From Lysinibacillus sp. B2A1 (GTDB lineage Bacteria; Bacillota; Bacilli; Bacillales_A; Planococcaceae), in assembly GCA_002973635.1 (NCBI GenBank), contig CP027224.1, positions 5,010,001 through 5,074,000 of the forward strand: DNA of 64,000 nt, written 5' to 3'. Every line of letters starts with the position of its first letter. Positions within the stretch are counted from its first letter, which is position 1. Shown one piece after another: positions 44,514 to 55,690 of the stretch. Below the pieces are notes generated by a model, which saw only the letters and a program-made list of their open reading frames with translations, was not told the origin of the DNA and ran no database searches. The translations under genes were made by a program, and so were the position numbers.

Positions 44514-44978
44514 TTATTTCTTATTACGAAAACCTTCTTCTAGTAAATATTCTTTCGCAGCATCATACGTACCAAAAGCTTCTTCTAAATTTTCTCCATG
44601 ATAAACATTCCAAGAACGCTGCTCAAAGGCTAGCTTTAATTGTACATTGTCTCTGCTTTGCCATATCTCAACAATCGGCTCTTGTTCATCTTCTTCCTCT
44701 GATAAATATTGAATAGCATCTTCAATAATTTCACGAAGTCGTTGCTCATCATAATCACGAATATTCACTAAGCCTTTATCATTCGCTTCTTCCTCATAAC
44801 GCAATAAATCTCCAACAAAGACAAATCCGTTGCCATTTGGATGAAGCTTTTCTACAACAATGGTCTTTTCATACAGACTGTCCATAAAATGATAATTTAA
44901 GCGCTTTAAAGAAATCTCCTTCTTTGTAAGCTCAGGAAATGATTCGATGATATCTTGTTTTTGTTCAAATGTTAGCAT
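44514..44978 (-). CDS. Unknown 154-aa soluble protein
   Basis: I do not recognise this protein. It is acidic and mixed helical, with an N-terminal half rich in E and K, a block SEEEDEQEP near residue 95, and a C-terminal half ending EYLLEEGFRNKK. It has no signal peptide or span. The ATG at 44978 is chosen for GGAG 8 bases upstream. The upstream open frame lacks one. It may head a small operon with the 63-residue gene. Confidence 0.7.
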   Translation of the reverse strand: MLTFEQKQDIIESFPELTKKEISLKRLNYHFMDSLYEKTIVVEKLHPNGNGFVFVGDLLRYEEEANDKGLVNIRDYDEQRLREIIEDAIQYLSEEEDEQEPIVEIWQSRDNVQLKLAFEQRSWNVYHGENLEEAFGTYDAAKEYLLEEGFRNKK

Positions 44979-45044
44979 ATAAAATGCTCCTTTTCTATAC
45001 AATCTCCCTACAGTATAACTTATTTTTTCTGTTATAACGAAGCG

Positions 45045-45084
45045 AAATAGGACAAGCACAATTAATTAATGGCTTGTCCTATTT
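45045..45084. terminator. Terminator-like hairpin
   Basis: Perfect 13-base arms AAATAGGACAAGC and GCTTGTCCTATTT after the Nudix gene. The T tract on the minus strand is short, so strength is uncertain. Confidence 0.5.
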
Positions 45085-45088
45085 TTAC

Positions 45089-45712
45089 TTATGTTGTTTT
45101 ATTAAACATCTTATCTTTTACAAACTGAATCACATGTGCTACATATAGTTCTCGATATGGAACAAATTGTGCAGTACTTACTGGACGCACAATTTTTGCT
45201 CGCTGACCGTCTGGGAAGTATTCATAGCCTTCAATATTAAGAGTGGCCGTTTTTCCTAAAAAGAAGGCCTCTGCCTCATTCAAATTCGCTCTAACAACCC
45301 CTGACACTTCCTCATATTGAAGATCAAAAGAATTCCAATCATGTTTGAATGGATATATGTAAACATGGCAAAATTCATTGTCGATCATATTTTCTGAAAC
45401 TATACTACAGGATGTCATGCCCATTTTTACAACATCATCTACATTGATAGCAAGGCCCAGCTCTTCCTTCACTTCCCGAATGCCTGATTCAACTGTTTCA
45501 ACCGCTAATAAATGCCCTGCTGCTGTTATATCCAACAACCCTGGGTAATCTTTTTTTTGCGCACTGCGGATTTGAAAATAGATATAGTTCTCATTGACAA
45601 GCCAGCAGTGGAATGTTTCATGCCACAGCCCTTTCTCATGTACCTCAGCTCTCGTTGCTGTTCCAATTTGTTCATGCTGCTCATTAAAAACCTTCACAAT
45701 TTCTTGTTCCAT
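45089..45712 (-). CDS. Nudix hydrolase (isopentenyl isomerase-like branch)
   Basis: A 207-residue Nudix protein. The box appears as GHLLAVETVESGIREVKEELGL near residues 65-87 in shortened form, one residue less than the classic spacing between the first Glu and Arg-Glu, as seen in the IDI/YfcD-like branch. The N-terminal VFNEQHEQIGTATRAEVHEKG and W-H-ETFH pattern belong to that branch. The substrate is unknown. It follows the AI-2E family gene by 11 bases and is likely co-transcribed with it. Confidence 0.83.
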   Translation of the reverse strand: MEQEIVKVFNEQHEQIGTATRAEVHEKGLWHETFHCWLVNENYIYFQIRSAQKKDYPGLLDITAAGHLLAVETVESGIREVKEELGLAINVDDVVKMGMTSCSIVSENMIDNEFCHVYIYPFKHDWNSFDLQYEEVSGVVRANLNEAEAFFLGKTATLNIEGYEYFPDGQRAKIVRPVSTAQFVPYRELYVAHVIQFVKDKMFNKTT

Positions 45713-45723
45713 TTTTTCGACTC

Positions 45724-46833
45724 CTAAACTGACTTCGTAGCCCTTTTCTTAATGGCGTTACGTTGATCGTAAATATTAGATACGATAACCTTTAATACGG
45801 CATAAAATGGCACAGCAATAATAATTCCGATAAAGCCTGCAATATTACCTGCTGCTAAAATTATCGTGATAACTGTTAAAGGATGTATATCGAGTGTTTT
45901 TCCCATAACGTTTGGTGTTATAAAATTACTATCAATTTGCTGCGCAACAAGTGTGACAACCGATACCCATATTACAAGCACGGGATCCTGAATTACTGCC
46001 ACAATTAAAGCTGGTGTAAAGGCAATCCAAGGTCCAATAAACGGAATCATATTCATAAAGAAAGCGAATATGACAAGGAGCAATGAATACTCTAAACCAA
46101 TAATTAAATACCCAACGTACATAATAAGCGCCAATAAAAAGCTAATTTGCAGTTGTCCTTGAATATAGCTACGTAGAACATCATCAATTTCACTTAACGT
46201 TTTTTTAATCCATTCACGACGTTCACCACTGAAATATTTATAAATCGAAGGCGCAAATTTTTCGTGATCCTTCAACATAAAAATAAAGAAGAATGGAATT
46301 AAAATAGCTAATAAGGAGACAGACACTATAGATTGTAAGAAGGAGACAAGCCCTTTACTCGCAACTACAGCAATATCCTGTACAGAATTTGCCATTTTAT
46401 CAATAATATCTTTTAACTGTGTTGGGAAGTTATCTTTATTTTGCAACAAATAGTCTGTTGCATCTTGAATACTCGTGCTAATACTTGCACTTATATTCGC
46501 ACTAATCATAGGTGCATTCTTTACTAATTTATTGACCTGCTCTGCAATTGGATTTCCTACAATCCATCCAAAGATACCTGCAATAGCAATCAACCCTATA
46601 ATAATTGTTAATATACTTGCCCACCGCGGGAATTTACGTTTTTCCAAAAATCGCTGAATTGGCTCAGTCACGTAGTATAAAACTCCACCAAGTAATAGAG
46701 GCACAAAAATTGCTTTTAATAGGATGACTAGCGGTGAAAAAATCCAATGAATCTCCACAAAATATTTAATGATTAGTAGTGTTAATAATATCCCTACGCC
46801 TACTTGAAACCAAACTTTTCTTGTCACTCTCAT
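45724..46833 (-). CDS. AI-2E family transporter
   Basis: A membrane protein of 369 residues with about eight spans of the AI-2E exporter/YdbO-like family. Recognisable segments are PFIGPWIAFTPALIVAV and the C-terminal PNVMGKTLDIHPLTVI with the following Gly-rich span. Family members are linked to AI-2 export or Na+/H+ exchange, so the function is not fixed. It is the first gene before the Nudix gene. Confidence 0.87.
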   Translation of the reverse strand: MRVTRKVWFQVGVGILLTLLIIKYFVEIHWIFSPLVILLKAIFVPLLLGGVLYYVTEPIQRFLEKRKFPRWASILTIIIGLIAIAGIFGWIVGNPIAEQVNKLVKNAPMISANISASISTSIQDATDYLLQNKDNFPTQLKDIIDKMANSVQDIAVVASKGLVSFLQSIVSVSLLAILIPFFFIFMLKDHEKFAPSIYKYFSGERREWIKKTLSEIDDVLRSYIQGQLQISFLLALIMYVGYLIIGLEYSLLLVIFAFFMNMIPFIGPWIAFTPALIVAVIQDPVLVIWVSVVTLVAQQIDSNFITPNVMGKTLDIHPLTVITIILAAGNIAGFIGIIIAVPFYAVLKVIVSNIYDQRNAIKKRATKSV

Positions 46834-46942
46834 TCACTTCCTTTTTTCACAGTTACTGAAAATACTACTGATATATTAACCATTTCGCAAGTATCCTAGT
46901 ATTGATTATCAAAATAAAATTTACTATCCATTCTCAACTTAA

Positions 46943-46993
46943 AAATTCGTGACACTTTCACAAGTATTTATCCAGTGAAAGTGTCACGAATTT
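46943..46993 (-). terminator. Long-stem terminator of the M3 peptidase gene
   Basis: Perfect 19-base arms (AAATTCGTGACACTTTCAC and complement) with a 13-base loop. A TTTTT tail follows on the minus strand. Confidence 0.8.
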
Positions 46994-47014
46994 AAATAGT
47001 TAATTGTATAAAAT

Positions 47015-48712
47015 TTATAGTGCCACGTCGTCTATAGAATTTAGGTATGCCTTAATTTCGCCAATAACAGATTCAACACATCCATCTTCAAATGGCGATA
47101 TTAACCCAGCTTCTTTTACAAGCTTCGTGAAGGACATAGAACCACCTAACCCACATAAATGAATATAGTCCTTCCAAGCTTCCTCAAACTCTTCTCTTGA
47201 GCGTTTCCAGAACTGGAAGGCACAAATTTGTGCTAGCGTGTAGTCAATATAATAGAATGGGCTTGCATAAATGTGACCCTGACGCTGCCAAATTCCTCCT
47301 GTCTCAAGGTAGCCATTATGATCATAGTCACGATGCGGTAAATACGTTTCCTCAATTTTCTTCCATGCTGCCTTACGCTCAGCTGGTGTCATTGTTGGAT
47401 TTTCGTATATAACATGCTGGAACTCATCTACCGCAACACCATACGGTAAGAATAAAAGACCACTGCTTAAATGTGTAAATTTATATTTCTCTGTATCCTC
47501 TTTAAAGAACAGTTCCATCCAAGGCCATGTAAAAAATTCCATACTCATCGAGTGAATTTCACAAGATTCAAATGTTGGCCATAAGTACTCTGGGATACCG
47601 ATGTCACGGCTTGAATACACTTGGAAGGCATGTCCTGCTTCATGTGTTAATACATCTATATCACCTGAAGTACCATTAAAGTTTGAGAAGATGAATGGTG
47701 AATGATAGTTTTCGATAAATGTACAATATCCACCGCTTTCTTTCCCTTTCTTCGCTACTAAATCCATTAATTCATGATCAATCATGAAATTGAAGAATTC
47801 ACCTGTCTCAGGTGATAACTCCTCATACATTTTTTTACCGTTCTCAACAATCCAGTCTGGATCACCTTTTGGAGTTGCATTTCCAGATAAAAAGTTTAAC
47901 GCTTCATCATAGAATTTAAAATCAGAAATACCGATACGCTTTGCCTGACGCTCATACAGCTCAGAAGCAACTGGTACTATTAAATCGCGAACCTGATCGC
48001 GGAATTTCTTCACCATATCTGCATTATAATCAATGCGATTCATGCGAACATAGCCTAGCTCCACATAGTTTTTATAGCCTAATTTAACAGCAATTTCATG
48101 ACGTACCTTTACAAGCTCATCATAGAGTCTATCAAATTCTTCTTCATGCTCAGCAAAAAAACCAAAGCGTGCTTCTGTTGCTGATTTACGTATTTCACGA
48201 TCAGTAGACTCTGCATATGGTCCAAGCTGAGCAAGTGTTAATGTTTCGCCATTAAAATCAATCTGCGCAGAAGCTACTAGTTTATTATATTCTGATACAA
48301 GCTTGTTCTCCTTTTGCATTAAATCAATGACTATTGGTGAAAAGCCTTTTATTTGATAAGTTGCTAAATCGAATAGCTGCTGTCCCCATTTATTCTCTAA
48401 TTGTTCACGGAATGGAGAAGCAATCAATGCTTTATAATATTCTGTAGTTACCTCTTCTAGCTCGGGACCCACTTCATCGAAATAATCACGCTCTGCTTGA
48501 TAAAATTCATCATTTGTATCAATTGATGCACGAATATACACTAAATTCGCCATTGTGGCATAATCATTACTTAAAGCGTTTAGTTGTTGAATGATGCTGC
48601 TTTGCTCATCCATCGTTCGCGCATGTTTAAATTGCTCAATTAAAGATAATTGCCGCTCTTTCATTTCTTCAATATTTGGACGTTGGTATTCATAGTCTTT
48701 AAACGTTTTCAT
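47015..48712 (-). CDS. M3 family oligoendopeptidase (PepF-like)
   Basis: A cytosolic zinc peptidase of 565 residues that cleaves short peptides. The zinc site is LTHEAGHAFQ, with a third ligand in FESCEIHSMSMEF. The surrounding helical layout matches the M3B/PepF group. The ATG at 48712 is chosen for GAGGGG about 7 bases upstream, over a frame start eight codons earlier. It is monocistronic. Confidence 0.93.
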   Translation of the reverse strand: MKTFKDYEYQRPNIEEMKERQLSLIEQFKHARTMDEQSSIIQQLNALSNDYATMANLVYIRASIDTNDEFYQAERDYFDEVGPELEEVTTEYYKALIASPFREQLENKWGQQLFDLATYQIKGFSPIVIDLMQKENKLVSEYNKLVASAQIDFNGETLTLAQLGPYAESTDREIRKSATEARFGFFAEHEEEFDRLYDELVKVRHEIAVKLGYKNYVELGYVRMNRIDYNADMVKKFRDQVRDLIVPVASELYERQAKRIGISDFKFYDEALNFLSGNATPKGDPDWIVENGKKMYEELSPETGEFFNFMIDHELMDLVAKKGKESGGYCTFIENYHSPFIFSNFNGTSGDIDVLTHEAGHAFQVYSSRDIGIPEYLWPTFESCEIHSMSMEFFTWPWMELFFKEDTEKYKFTHLSSGLLFLPYGVAVDEFQHVIYENPTMTPAERKAAWKKIEETYLPHRDYDHNGYLETGGIWQRQGHIYASPFYYIDYTLAQICAFQFWKRSREEFEEAWKDYIHLCGLGGSMSFTKLVKEAGLISPFEDGCVESVIGEIKAYLNSIDDVAL

Positions 48713-48786
48713 AGAAGTCCCCTCTTTCTGTCGCATACACCGTTATATTTCTATTATATGCCAAATATCTAGTATTAAGAAACAAT

Positions 48787-49362
48787 TTAATAGCCAATTA
48801 TATATGTTTTTAATAGTGCTGCTCTTTCCCGTAGCTTTAACTTAGCTTCTACTGACTTTGGTGTTTTAGCCGCCACCACATCTACTTCTAAATCCAATGT
48901 TTCGGCTAAATATTTTGCTCGCTTTAAATGAAAATCATTGGAAACAATCGTAACCTTCTTCGTTTTCTCCGGCAGTAGTTCTTTTGAAAATAGTAGATTT
49001 TCATAGGTTGATGTAGATTTGTCTTCCATTACTATCCTGCTAGCTTCAATGCCATTGTTTAGTAAATATTCAAGCATAACGGAAGCCTCTGTCTGATCTT
49101 CATCTGGCCCTTGACCGCCAGAAACAATTACTTGGACATGTGGGTATTTCTTTAGATACTCCGCAGCCTCTTCCAATCTATTTTTCAATGAAAGTGATGG
49201 AATGCCCCCTGGTTTTACCTTTGCTCCCAGCACAATCATGTATGCAGCTTTTCCGTTTGCAGCTGGCTGAACGCCTTCTTTCATCTCTTCACCCAGCCAA
49301 ATATAAATGCCAATACATATGGCAATACCTAGTATCCCTAGTCTCATCATCCATTTTTTCAT
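48787..49362 (-). CDS. YdcF/SanA family protein (DUF218)
   Basis: A 191-residue protein with an N-terminal signal-anchor span (about 5-24) and an extracytoplasmic DUF218 domain. Conserved motifs are VLGAKV, VSGGQGPDE and EDKSTSTYENLLFS, then SNDFHLKRA. The function of the family is poorly known, with suggested roles in envelope integrity. It lies between the peptidase and a chemoreceptor gene. Confidence 0.87.
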   Translation of the reverse strand: MKKWMMRLGILGIAICIGIYIWLGEEMKEGVQPAANGKAAYMIVLGAKVKPGGIPSLSLKNRLEEAAEYLKKYPHVQVIVSGGQGPDEDQTEASVMLEYLLNNGIEASRIVMEDKSTSTYENLLFSKELLPEKTKKVTIVSNDFHLKRAKYLAETLDLEVDVVAAKTPKSVEAKLKLRERAALLKTYIIGY

Positions 49363-49406
49363 GATATTTTCCTCCCTTACCTTTTAATAACGTTAGGTAA
49401 AGAAAA

Positions 49407-49441
49407 AGGATGCTTGTACTAGGCTACGGTACAAACATCCT
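49407..49441 (-). terminator. Terminator of the first chemoreceptor gene
   Basis: Arms AGGATGCTTGTAC and GTACAAACATCCT (one mismatch). On the minus strand a TTTTTCTTT tail would follow. It lies between the chemoreceptor stop and the YdcF start. Confidence 0.7.
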
Positions 49442-49447
49442 GTTAAA

Positions 49448-51190
49448 TTATCTTAATATAAAGCGTTTAATCGATTCTTGTAATGCCGTTATTTCGTCCG
49501 TTAAATCATTCGAAGATTCACTAACAAGTTGAATTGCACGCTGTTGCTCATCAACGGAGGCTGTTACCTCCTCTGATGCAGCAGCATTTTTCTCACTTAT
49601 CATGGCAATACTTTCAATAGAGTGCATAATGTGATTCTTCGAGTTATTTAAATAGGCTACGCCCTCAGTCATATCCCCAATGACTGCAATAATTTTCTCT
49701 ACCGCTAATTCAATTTCCCTAAAGGAGGATTCAGTAATAGCCACAGAGTCATTTTGCTGAAGAACAATGACATTTGTTTTCTTCATCTCGTCGTTTACTA
49801 AATTGGTTTCGCTTTCAATTCCCTTTAAGGTTGTTCGAACTAGTTCTGTTGCAACCGATGTTTGGTCAGCAAGCTTCCTTACCTCCTCTGCCACAACAGC
49901 AAATCCTTTACCATGTTCACCAGCTCTGGCTGCCTCAATGGATGCATTTAATGCAAGTAGATTTGTTTGATCCGAAATTTCTGTAATCGTACCGACAATC
50001 CCTTCTATTTCTCTTACCTTCTCAATTAAACTGCTGAATACTGATTGTACAGTGTGAATTAATGCAGAAGATTCTTGTGATTTCTCTTTTAAACCAGTTA
50101 AGTTGACAAGCCCTTCCTGATTAGACTGTTTCATATGTTGAGAGGCATCGAGTATTAATTCATTTTTATCATGCAGTACTTCAATCTGCTGTGCAAAATT
50201 AATAGCCGTTCGATTTGTATCCTCAGAATCTGAAGCTTGCTTGACAGCCCCTTTTGAAACCTCATTAATTGCTTTTACTATTTCATCTCCATAAGCATTT
50301 GTCTCCTCTGCTACAGATGTTAAATTTGACGATGTTGATTGAATCTCTACAATGGCTTCCTCTACATCCGTAATTAACGTTTTCAATTGATCGACCATTT
50401 CATTAAAGCCTTCATTTAGCTGCCCAATTTCATCCGAGCGTTGTAAATCTTCAATTTCTACAGTGAGATTTCCTCTGGCTACTTCACGCACACGCTTAGA
50501 TAACTTTTGAACAGGGACGGCTAAATGTCTAGAAACCATTATAACAATTGCTGTTCCAATAATGGCGGCTCCTAATAACGTAATGCCAATAACAAATAAT
50601 AATGAATTAGCTTCCTTATTAAAGTCTTGCATATATGTACCTGATGCTATGATCCATCCCCAGTGAGGATCCTTCGCAGAATAAATAATTTTATCAGCTA
50701 ATACATCTTGACCAGGTAGCTCAAATTCATACTCCGTAAAGCCTCCTCCCGCAAGTGCTTTTTCTGTTACTTCACGAATAAAATAATTACCGCTGCTATC
50801 CTGATCACCCCACAGATTATCCCCTTCTCTAGTTGGGTGAGTTGTTAATGTCCCCTTGTCATCTAAGACATAGATATAGCCGTACTCTCCTAAATCTCCA
50901 GGATAATTAATTGGTCGCTTTCCTTCACTATCCTTTGGTCCGAGAAATGCCTCACGCACTCGCTCCTGTGCTTCCCCTAAAGGGATGTCCCCTTTTTCTA
51001 CACTTTCATTTGCGAGCTCGATTAATTGCAAAGCAGATTCAACACTATTTTTAATAACTTGCTCCCCAATATCTTCCATACCATTTTTCGCTTTACCATA
51101 GCTAACTAAACCAATAATTAAACTAGGTATTATTAATAATGCTAGTGAAATGATAATCAGTTTTCCCTGTATCGAACGTAAAAACCTCAT
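49448..51190 (-). CDS. Methyl-accepting chemotaxis protein with Cache sensor
   Basis: A 580-residue transmembrane receptor. Span 1 is about residues 9-30, and an extracellular Cache-type sensor follows with [16 protein letters not shown] near 105-120. Span 2 is near 195-217, then a HAMP domain, then the signalling coiled coil. The tip carries [20 protein letters not shown], the MCP hallmark. The ligand is unknown. It lies 200 bases from a second receptor gene in the same direction. Confidence 0.94.
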   Translation of the reverse strand: MRFLRSIQGKLIIISLALLIIPSLIIGLVSYGKAKNGMEDIGEQVIKNSVESALQLIELANESVEKGDIPLGEAQERVREAFLGPKDSEGKRPINYPGDLGEYGYIYVLDDKGTLTTHPTREGDNLWGDQDSSGNYFIREVTEKALAGGGFTEYEFELPGQDVLADKIIYSAKDPHWGWIIASGTYMQDFNKEANSLLFVIGITLLGAAIIGTAIVIMVSRHLAVPVQKLSKRVREVARGNLTVEIEDLQRSDEIGQLNEGFNEMVDQLKTLITDVEEAIVEIQSTSSNLTSVAEETNAYGDEIVKAINEVSKGAVKQASDSEDTNRTAINFAQQIEVLHDKNELILDASQHMKQSNQEGLVNLTGLKEKSQESSALIHTVQSVFSSLIEKVREIEGIVGTITEISDQTNLLALNASIEAARAGEHGKGFAVVAEEVRKLADQTSVATELVRTTLKGIESETNLVNDEMKKTNVIVLQQNDSVAITESSFREIELAVEKIIAVIGDMTEGVAYLNNSKNHIMHSIESIAMISEKNAAASEEVTASVDEQQRAIQLVSESSNDLTDEITALQESIKRFILR

Positions 51191-51394
51191 GCTTTGACCC
51201 CCTTTTTTCCTCGTTCACCAAATGTATTATTATATATTATGTTATGGTTTGAAAATTTTCACAATGGGTAAAACGCATTTATGCGCGAATTATTTGATTA
51301 TTTACACAAATATGCTTATATTCATACTTTTATGCTTAAAAAAAAGCTATCTTTCTACAGGGAAAGCCCCCATTGAAAAATAGTTTTTTGACTT

Positions 51395-53146
51395 TTATCC
51401 TAATTTAAATGTATGGATTGCTTTTATAACTTCCTTAGACGTTTGGTCCAACGTATTGACAATCTCATTTAATTGGGCCACCATTGATACTTGTAAATCT
51501 GACGCGGCTGCTGCTTCCTTCGTTCCTTGTGAACTATGCTGTGCAATATCCTTCATTTGCTCTGTTGTCGCTAATATTTCTTCTGAGCCAGCAGACATTT
51601 CCTCGATGACAGCTGAATCATCTTGAATTTTATTGTTCACTCCAACGACTGAGTCCAAAATTTTCGTTAAGCTATCCCCTATTTGTTGAACTGCTGTATT
51701 ACCAGCCTGCACATCGATCGTGCTATTAGACATTTCCTGTAGAGCACGCTCTGTTATCAGCTTAAAACTAGCTAGATGATTGTGGATATCGTCGGCAGAT
51801 GCTTTAGACATCTCTGCCAATTTACGAACCTCATCAGCCACTACAGCAAACCCTTTGCCAGCCTCTCCAGCTCTTGCTGCTTCAATCGCTGCATTTAACG
51901 CCAGTAAATTCGTTTGGTCGGCAATACTCGTAATAATAGATACCATTTCTTCAATTGATTGGAATTTTTCGCCCATGTCTTTCACATGACCAGCAGTACG
52001 TAAAACAGATGACTCTACGTTTTGTATTTGAGATACAACCTTCTGTGAATGATGAACGCTTGTCTCTACTAGCTCTGTCATAGCCGAGGATGACTCAGCA
52101 ATTTCTGAAGTTGTATCAGCTAGGCGTTGAATACCAATCGACATTTCGTTCATGGTTAACACAACTTCTTGGTTGTTTTGCTGTTGCTGCTCACTACCAG
52201 CAGCGATCTCAATTATTCGATTAGCAATTTGAGAATTGGATGCCTCGACATGCTGTGAGGTTTCATCAATTTTACTCACAACCTCCTGTAATGCTGAAGT
52301 TCGTTGTTGAATCATCTGGAAGGTTTCTTTTAATTTTTTTAAGGATTCTTGGAAAGCATGTGCAAAAATTGTAATCTCATTTTTCCCTTTTAAGTGAATT
52401 TTATTGACTTCTATCGTAGCCTTGACAATATCTCCTTGTGCAAAGCTTTCTGCAGCCATTCCCAAAACTGCTAGTGGTCTCAATGCACGATTTATATAGC
52501 TATACATCACAAAAATCACGATTCCAGTTAACACTATAATCACAACAATCAAAGCAGGGAGAGTAGAGGTTAATACAAGGTTCGCTATACCACTTACCTG
52601 CGTGGCTTCAATATCAACCCCAACAAAGGCAACAATTTTACCAGATGCATCTTTCAATGGTACAGTTCCTGATAAATAATCACCAAATTCACTATGCAAA
52701 ATATCTGAGTAATAGCTACCTGACTTCATTACTTTTTCAAGATCCCCATAAAAAGTTGATGAGGACTCATCGCCAATAAGACCTGCGTTTTCTTGATCAT
52801 CTGCAGGCATACCATCCACTAAAAATCTTACCTTTTTATCATCCTCTGGTACCCCAAAAGTATAGGCGTATAACACACCATTTTTTTCACGTAAATCATT
52901 TAGCCCTTCACGTAACTGCCAATACAATTCAGACTCGGTAGGATTTTTTGATAGTTTACTATAATCATCTGCATTTAAATGATTAGCAATGTTTTCTGCA
53001 ACTGCTACTGCCTGTGAGCCCATTGTTTTATTCACTGATGATTTTGTTACATAAATAGTAGTTAGAATAAAAAAAATTAACAAAGCTAGTAACATAAAAA
53101 ATGATATTAATACTATCTTATTGCTTAATTTTCCAGTCGCGCGCAT
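51395..53146 (-). CDS. Methyl-accepting chemotaxis protein
   Basis: A 583-residue receptor with span 1 at about 10-32, an extracellular sensor (about 33-195, with [20 protein letters not shown] typical of a Cache fold), span 2 near 197-218, a HAMP linker and a signalling domain. The tip motif is [20 protein letters not shown]. It differs from the neighbouring receptor in its sensor, so they probably detect different ligands. No che genes are near. Confidence 0.94.
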   Translation of the reverse strand: MRATGKLSNKIVLISFFMLLALLIFFILTTIYVTKSSVNKTMGSQAVAVAENIANHLNADDYSKLSKNPTESELYWQLREGLNDLREKNGVLYAYTFGVPEDDKKVRFLVDGMPADDQENAGLIGDESSSTFYGDLEKVMKSGSYYSDILHSEFGDYLSGTVPLKDASGKIVAFVGVDIEATQVSGIANLVLTSTLPALIVVIIVLTGIVIFVMYSYINRALRPLAVLGMAAESFAQGDIVKATIEVNKIHLKGKNEITIFAHAFQESLKKLKETFQMIQQRTSALQEVVSKIDETSQHVEASNSQIANRIIEIAAGSEQQQQNNQEVVLTMNEMSIGIQRLADTTSEIAESSSAMTELVETSVHHSQKVVSQIQNVESSVLRTAGHVKDMGEKFQSIEEMVSIITSIADQTNLLALNAAIEAARAGEAGKGFAVVADEVRKLAEMSKASADDIHNHLASFKLITERALQEMSNSTIDVQAGNTAVQQIGDSLTKILDSVVGVNNKIQDDSAVIEEMSAGSEEILATTEQMKDIAQHSSQGTKEAAAASDLQVSMVAQLNEIVNTLDQTSKEVIKAIHTFKLG

Positions 53147-53228
53147 ACTTTCCTCCGTTAGTTTACTAATATACTAATTACTTATTATTACCTATTGAGT
53201 TATTTTTTCAACTATTTCGACTTCATTT

Positions 53229-54524
53229 CTATGATATTAGGGTTAACCAAGCAACTAATGCTAGTAAGGTAGCGAAAAGGGTAGGAATTGTTAGAATTAT
53301 ACCTATCTTCATATACTGTACCCAGCTTATTTGAATATCCTTCTTCGCCAATATATGCAGCCATAACAATGTTGCAAGTGAGCCAATCGGTGTCATTTTG
53401 GGACCTAAATTGGAGCCAATGACATTCGCATAAATTAGCCCTTCTTTTATAATCCCTGTAGCATTCGTCTCCGCAATGGCTAACGCATCGATCATAACAG
53501 TAGGTAAGTTATTCATGACAGCTGACAATATCGCTGCGACAAACCCCATCGTAATTGTCGAGACAACTAATCCCTGTTGAACAGCATGCTCTAATAGATC
53601 TGCAAGTAATCCCGTCATCCCCACATTTTTCAAGCCGTAAACCACCACATACATCCCAATAGAAAAGAACACAATATTCCATGGTGCTCCTTTCACAACC
53701 CGCTTTGTATCGACCGTCTCACTTTTGCGCGCAAGCCAGAAAAATATTGCTGCTACACCACATAAAATAAAGGATACTGGGATTGTTAAAAGCTCACTTG
53801 TAAAGAAACCTAGTAATAGAATAGCTATCACATACCAAGAAAGTGAAAATAATTTTTGATCACGAATTGCTAGTTTCGGGTTTTCAACTGCCTCTAAGGA
53901 ATAGACTTTGGGAATTGAACGATGGAAAACTAAATAAAGTACAACAACGCTTATCAATAATGAAATGATATTGGGTACTATCATATGTAAGGCATACTCC
54001 ATAAAACCTATATCAAAATAATCTGCTGACACAATGTTTGTTAAATTACTAATGACTAAGGGTAGTGAAGTTGTGTCTGCTATAAAGCCACTCGCAATAA
54101 TGAATGGAAAAATCATTTTTTCAGTTAAATGTAGCTTACGAACCATAGCTAAAACAATCGGTGTTAGTATCAATGCTGCTCCATCATTAGCAAATAATGC
54201 TGCAACAATAGCTCCAAGACAGGCAATATAAATAAACAACCGAATACCACTGCCCTTTGCGAGCCGTGCCATATGGAGAGCTGCCCACTCGAAAAAACCG
54301 ATTTCATCTAAAATAAGTGAGATTAATATAATTCCAATAAATGATAATGTGGCATTCCAAACTATGCCTGTAACCTCTAAAACATCATGCCAAGTAACAA
54401 TCTTTAGTACCAATGCAAGTAGAGCCCCTATACAGGCAGACCAACCTATAGATAATTGACGTGGCTGCACTATTACAAAAAATAATGTTGCTAAAAATAA
54501 AACAATTGCTAAAACCGTTTGCAC
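53229..54524 (-). CDS. ArsB/NhaD-type permease
   Basis: An ion-transporter superfamily permease of 431 residues with about 11-12 spans. Segments such as [17 protein letters not shown] and [12 protein letters not shown] are typical of ArsB. Homologues export arsenite or exchange Na+/H+. No arsR or arsC is adjacent, so arsenic resistance is uncertain. It reads in the same direction as the YebC gene, but the YebC terminator (54543-54568) lies between them. Confidence 0.82.
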   Translation of the reverse strand: MQTVLAIVLFLATLFFVIVQPRQLSIGWSACIGALLALVLKIVTWHDVLEVTGIVWNATLSFIGIILISLILDEIGFFEWAALHMARLAKGSGIRLFIYIACLGAIVAALFANDGAALILTPIVLAMVRKLHLTEKMIFPFIIASGFIADTTSLPLVISNLTNIVSADYFDIGFMEYALHMIVPNIISLLISVVVLYLVFHRSIPKVYSLEAVENPKLAIRDQKLFSLSWYVIAILLLGFFTSELLTIPVSFILCGVAAIFFWLARKSETVDTKRVVKGAPWNIVFFSIGMYVVVYGLKNVGMTGLLADLLEHAVQQGLVVSTITMGFVAAILSAVMNNLPTVMIDALAIAETNATGIIKEGLIYANVIGSNLGPKMTPIGSLATLLWLHILAKKDIQISWVQYMKIGIILTIPTLFATLLALVAWLTLIS

Positions 54525-54542
54525 AGGTCTCCTCCTAATTAA

Positions 54543-54568
54543 AAACCAGTAGCGTTTATGCTACTGGT
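54543..54568 (-). terminator. Terminator of the YebC gene
   Basis: Arms AAACCAGTAG and CTACTGGTTT with a short loop. On the minus strand a TTTTT tail follows, just after the YebC stop. Confidence 0.8.
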
Positions 54569-54576
54569 TTTCTTAA

Positions 54577-55296
54577 TTATTCTCCTAAATCTGCATTATG
54601 GAAAACATTTTGTACGTCTTCTAAATCTTCTAATGCATCAATTAATTTTTCAAATTTAACTATATCGTCGCCTGTTAATTCTACCTCTGTTTGTGGAAGC
54701 ATGGACAGCTCTGCTATAGTGAATTCCTGTACACCAGCAGCTTTTAAAGCTTCTTGTGTAGCAAAGAATTGATCTGGCTCCGCATAAATAATAACTGTAT
54801 CCTCTTCTTCTAGAATATCACGTGCATCAAGATCCGCTCCCATTAAAATTTCAAGAACTTCATCTGCTGACTTGCCCTCTAAACCGATTACTGCTGTAGA
54901 ATCAAACATGTAAGCAACTGACCCACTTACACCCATGTTCCCATTATTTTTACCAAATGCTGCACGTACATCAGAAGCTGTACGATTAACATTATTTGTT
55001 AAAGCATCGACGATAATCATTGTGCCTGCTGGTCCGAATCCTTCATAACGTAATTCATCATAGCTTTCATCACCAGCGCCCTTTGCCTTTTCAATTGCTT
55101 TTTCAATAATATGCTTAGGAACGCTATATGTTTTTGCTCGTTCAAGAACAACTTTAAGCGCACGGTTTGATTCAGGATCTGGTTCGCCCGATTTAGCTGC
55201 CACATAAATTTCGCGTCCAAATTTTGCATAGATGCGACTTGTGCTCTGGTCTTTAGACGCTTTCTTTTCTTTAATATTGTTCCACTTACGACCCAT
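54577..55296 (-). CDS. YebC/TACO1 family protein (YeeI-like)
   Basis: A 239-residue protein of the YebC/PmpR family. It begins with the expected [15 protein letters not shown] and contains the family core [16 protein letters not shown] and [13 protein letters not shown]. Members were described as DNA-binding regulators and more recently as translation factors relieving stalls at proline stretches. The start is the ATG at 55296, three codons inside the longest frame, in line with family members. It has its own terminator. Confidence 0.93.
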   Translation of the reverse strand: MGRKWNNIKEKKASKDQSTSRIYAKFGREIYVAAKSGEPDPESNRALKVVLERAKTYSVPKHIIEKAIEKAKGAGDESYDELRYEGFGPAGTMIIVDALTNNVNRTASDVRAAFGKNNGNMGVSGSVAYMFDSTAVIGLEGKSADEVLEILMGADLDARDILEEEDTVIIYAEPDQFFATQEALKAAGVQEFTIAELSMLPQTEVELTGDDIVKFEKLIDALEDLEDVQNVFHNADLGE

Positions 55297-55366
55297 TGTT
55301 TCCACTCTCTTTCAACATGTAAGTTTATCAAAATCATAGATGCGAAATTACACACCTGTATATGGT

Positions 55367-55563
55367 AAATCAATTATGCCTAGGCATAATTGCGTCTGGA
55401 ATCGGCTTTGTGCTACACAAAGAATTCCTTTTCGATTCCGTGACATCCGCCGGAGGCTTTAACTTCTTTCAGCGGGTGTTTGGACACCCTCTAAAAAGTA
55501 AATAAAATTCGTATTCATCTCACCACCTATAGAGGTGGGAAACATCTGCTGAAAGAAGTTAAA
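55367..55563. repeat. Structured intergenic repeat, copy 2 (about 197 bp)
   Basis: Matches 25779-25976 along its length. Here the outer palindrome CAATTATGCC-TA-GGCATAATTG is perfect and so is the 16-base pair TTTAACTTCTTTCAGC/GCTGAAAGAAGTTAAA. Inner hairpins GGGTGT/ACACCC and CACCTATAGAGGTG-like are kept although the bases between them differ, which suggests selection or recent copying of the structure. Confidence 0.7.
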
Positions 55564-55690
55564 TACTTGTCGTATCTTTACTCTGCAAATAATAACACAA
55601 AATACGCTTGCAAAGCTAGGTATACCAATGTTTAACACTAAAAAATAAATTGTAAAATTTTTCGTTATTAAGGTACCTAACCATCGAATT

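Noticed and set aside
55017..55373. Open frame of 118 codons overlapping YebC in another frame
   Set aside because: The YebC frame carries all family motifs; this frame is low-complexity shadow coding.
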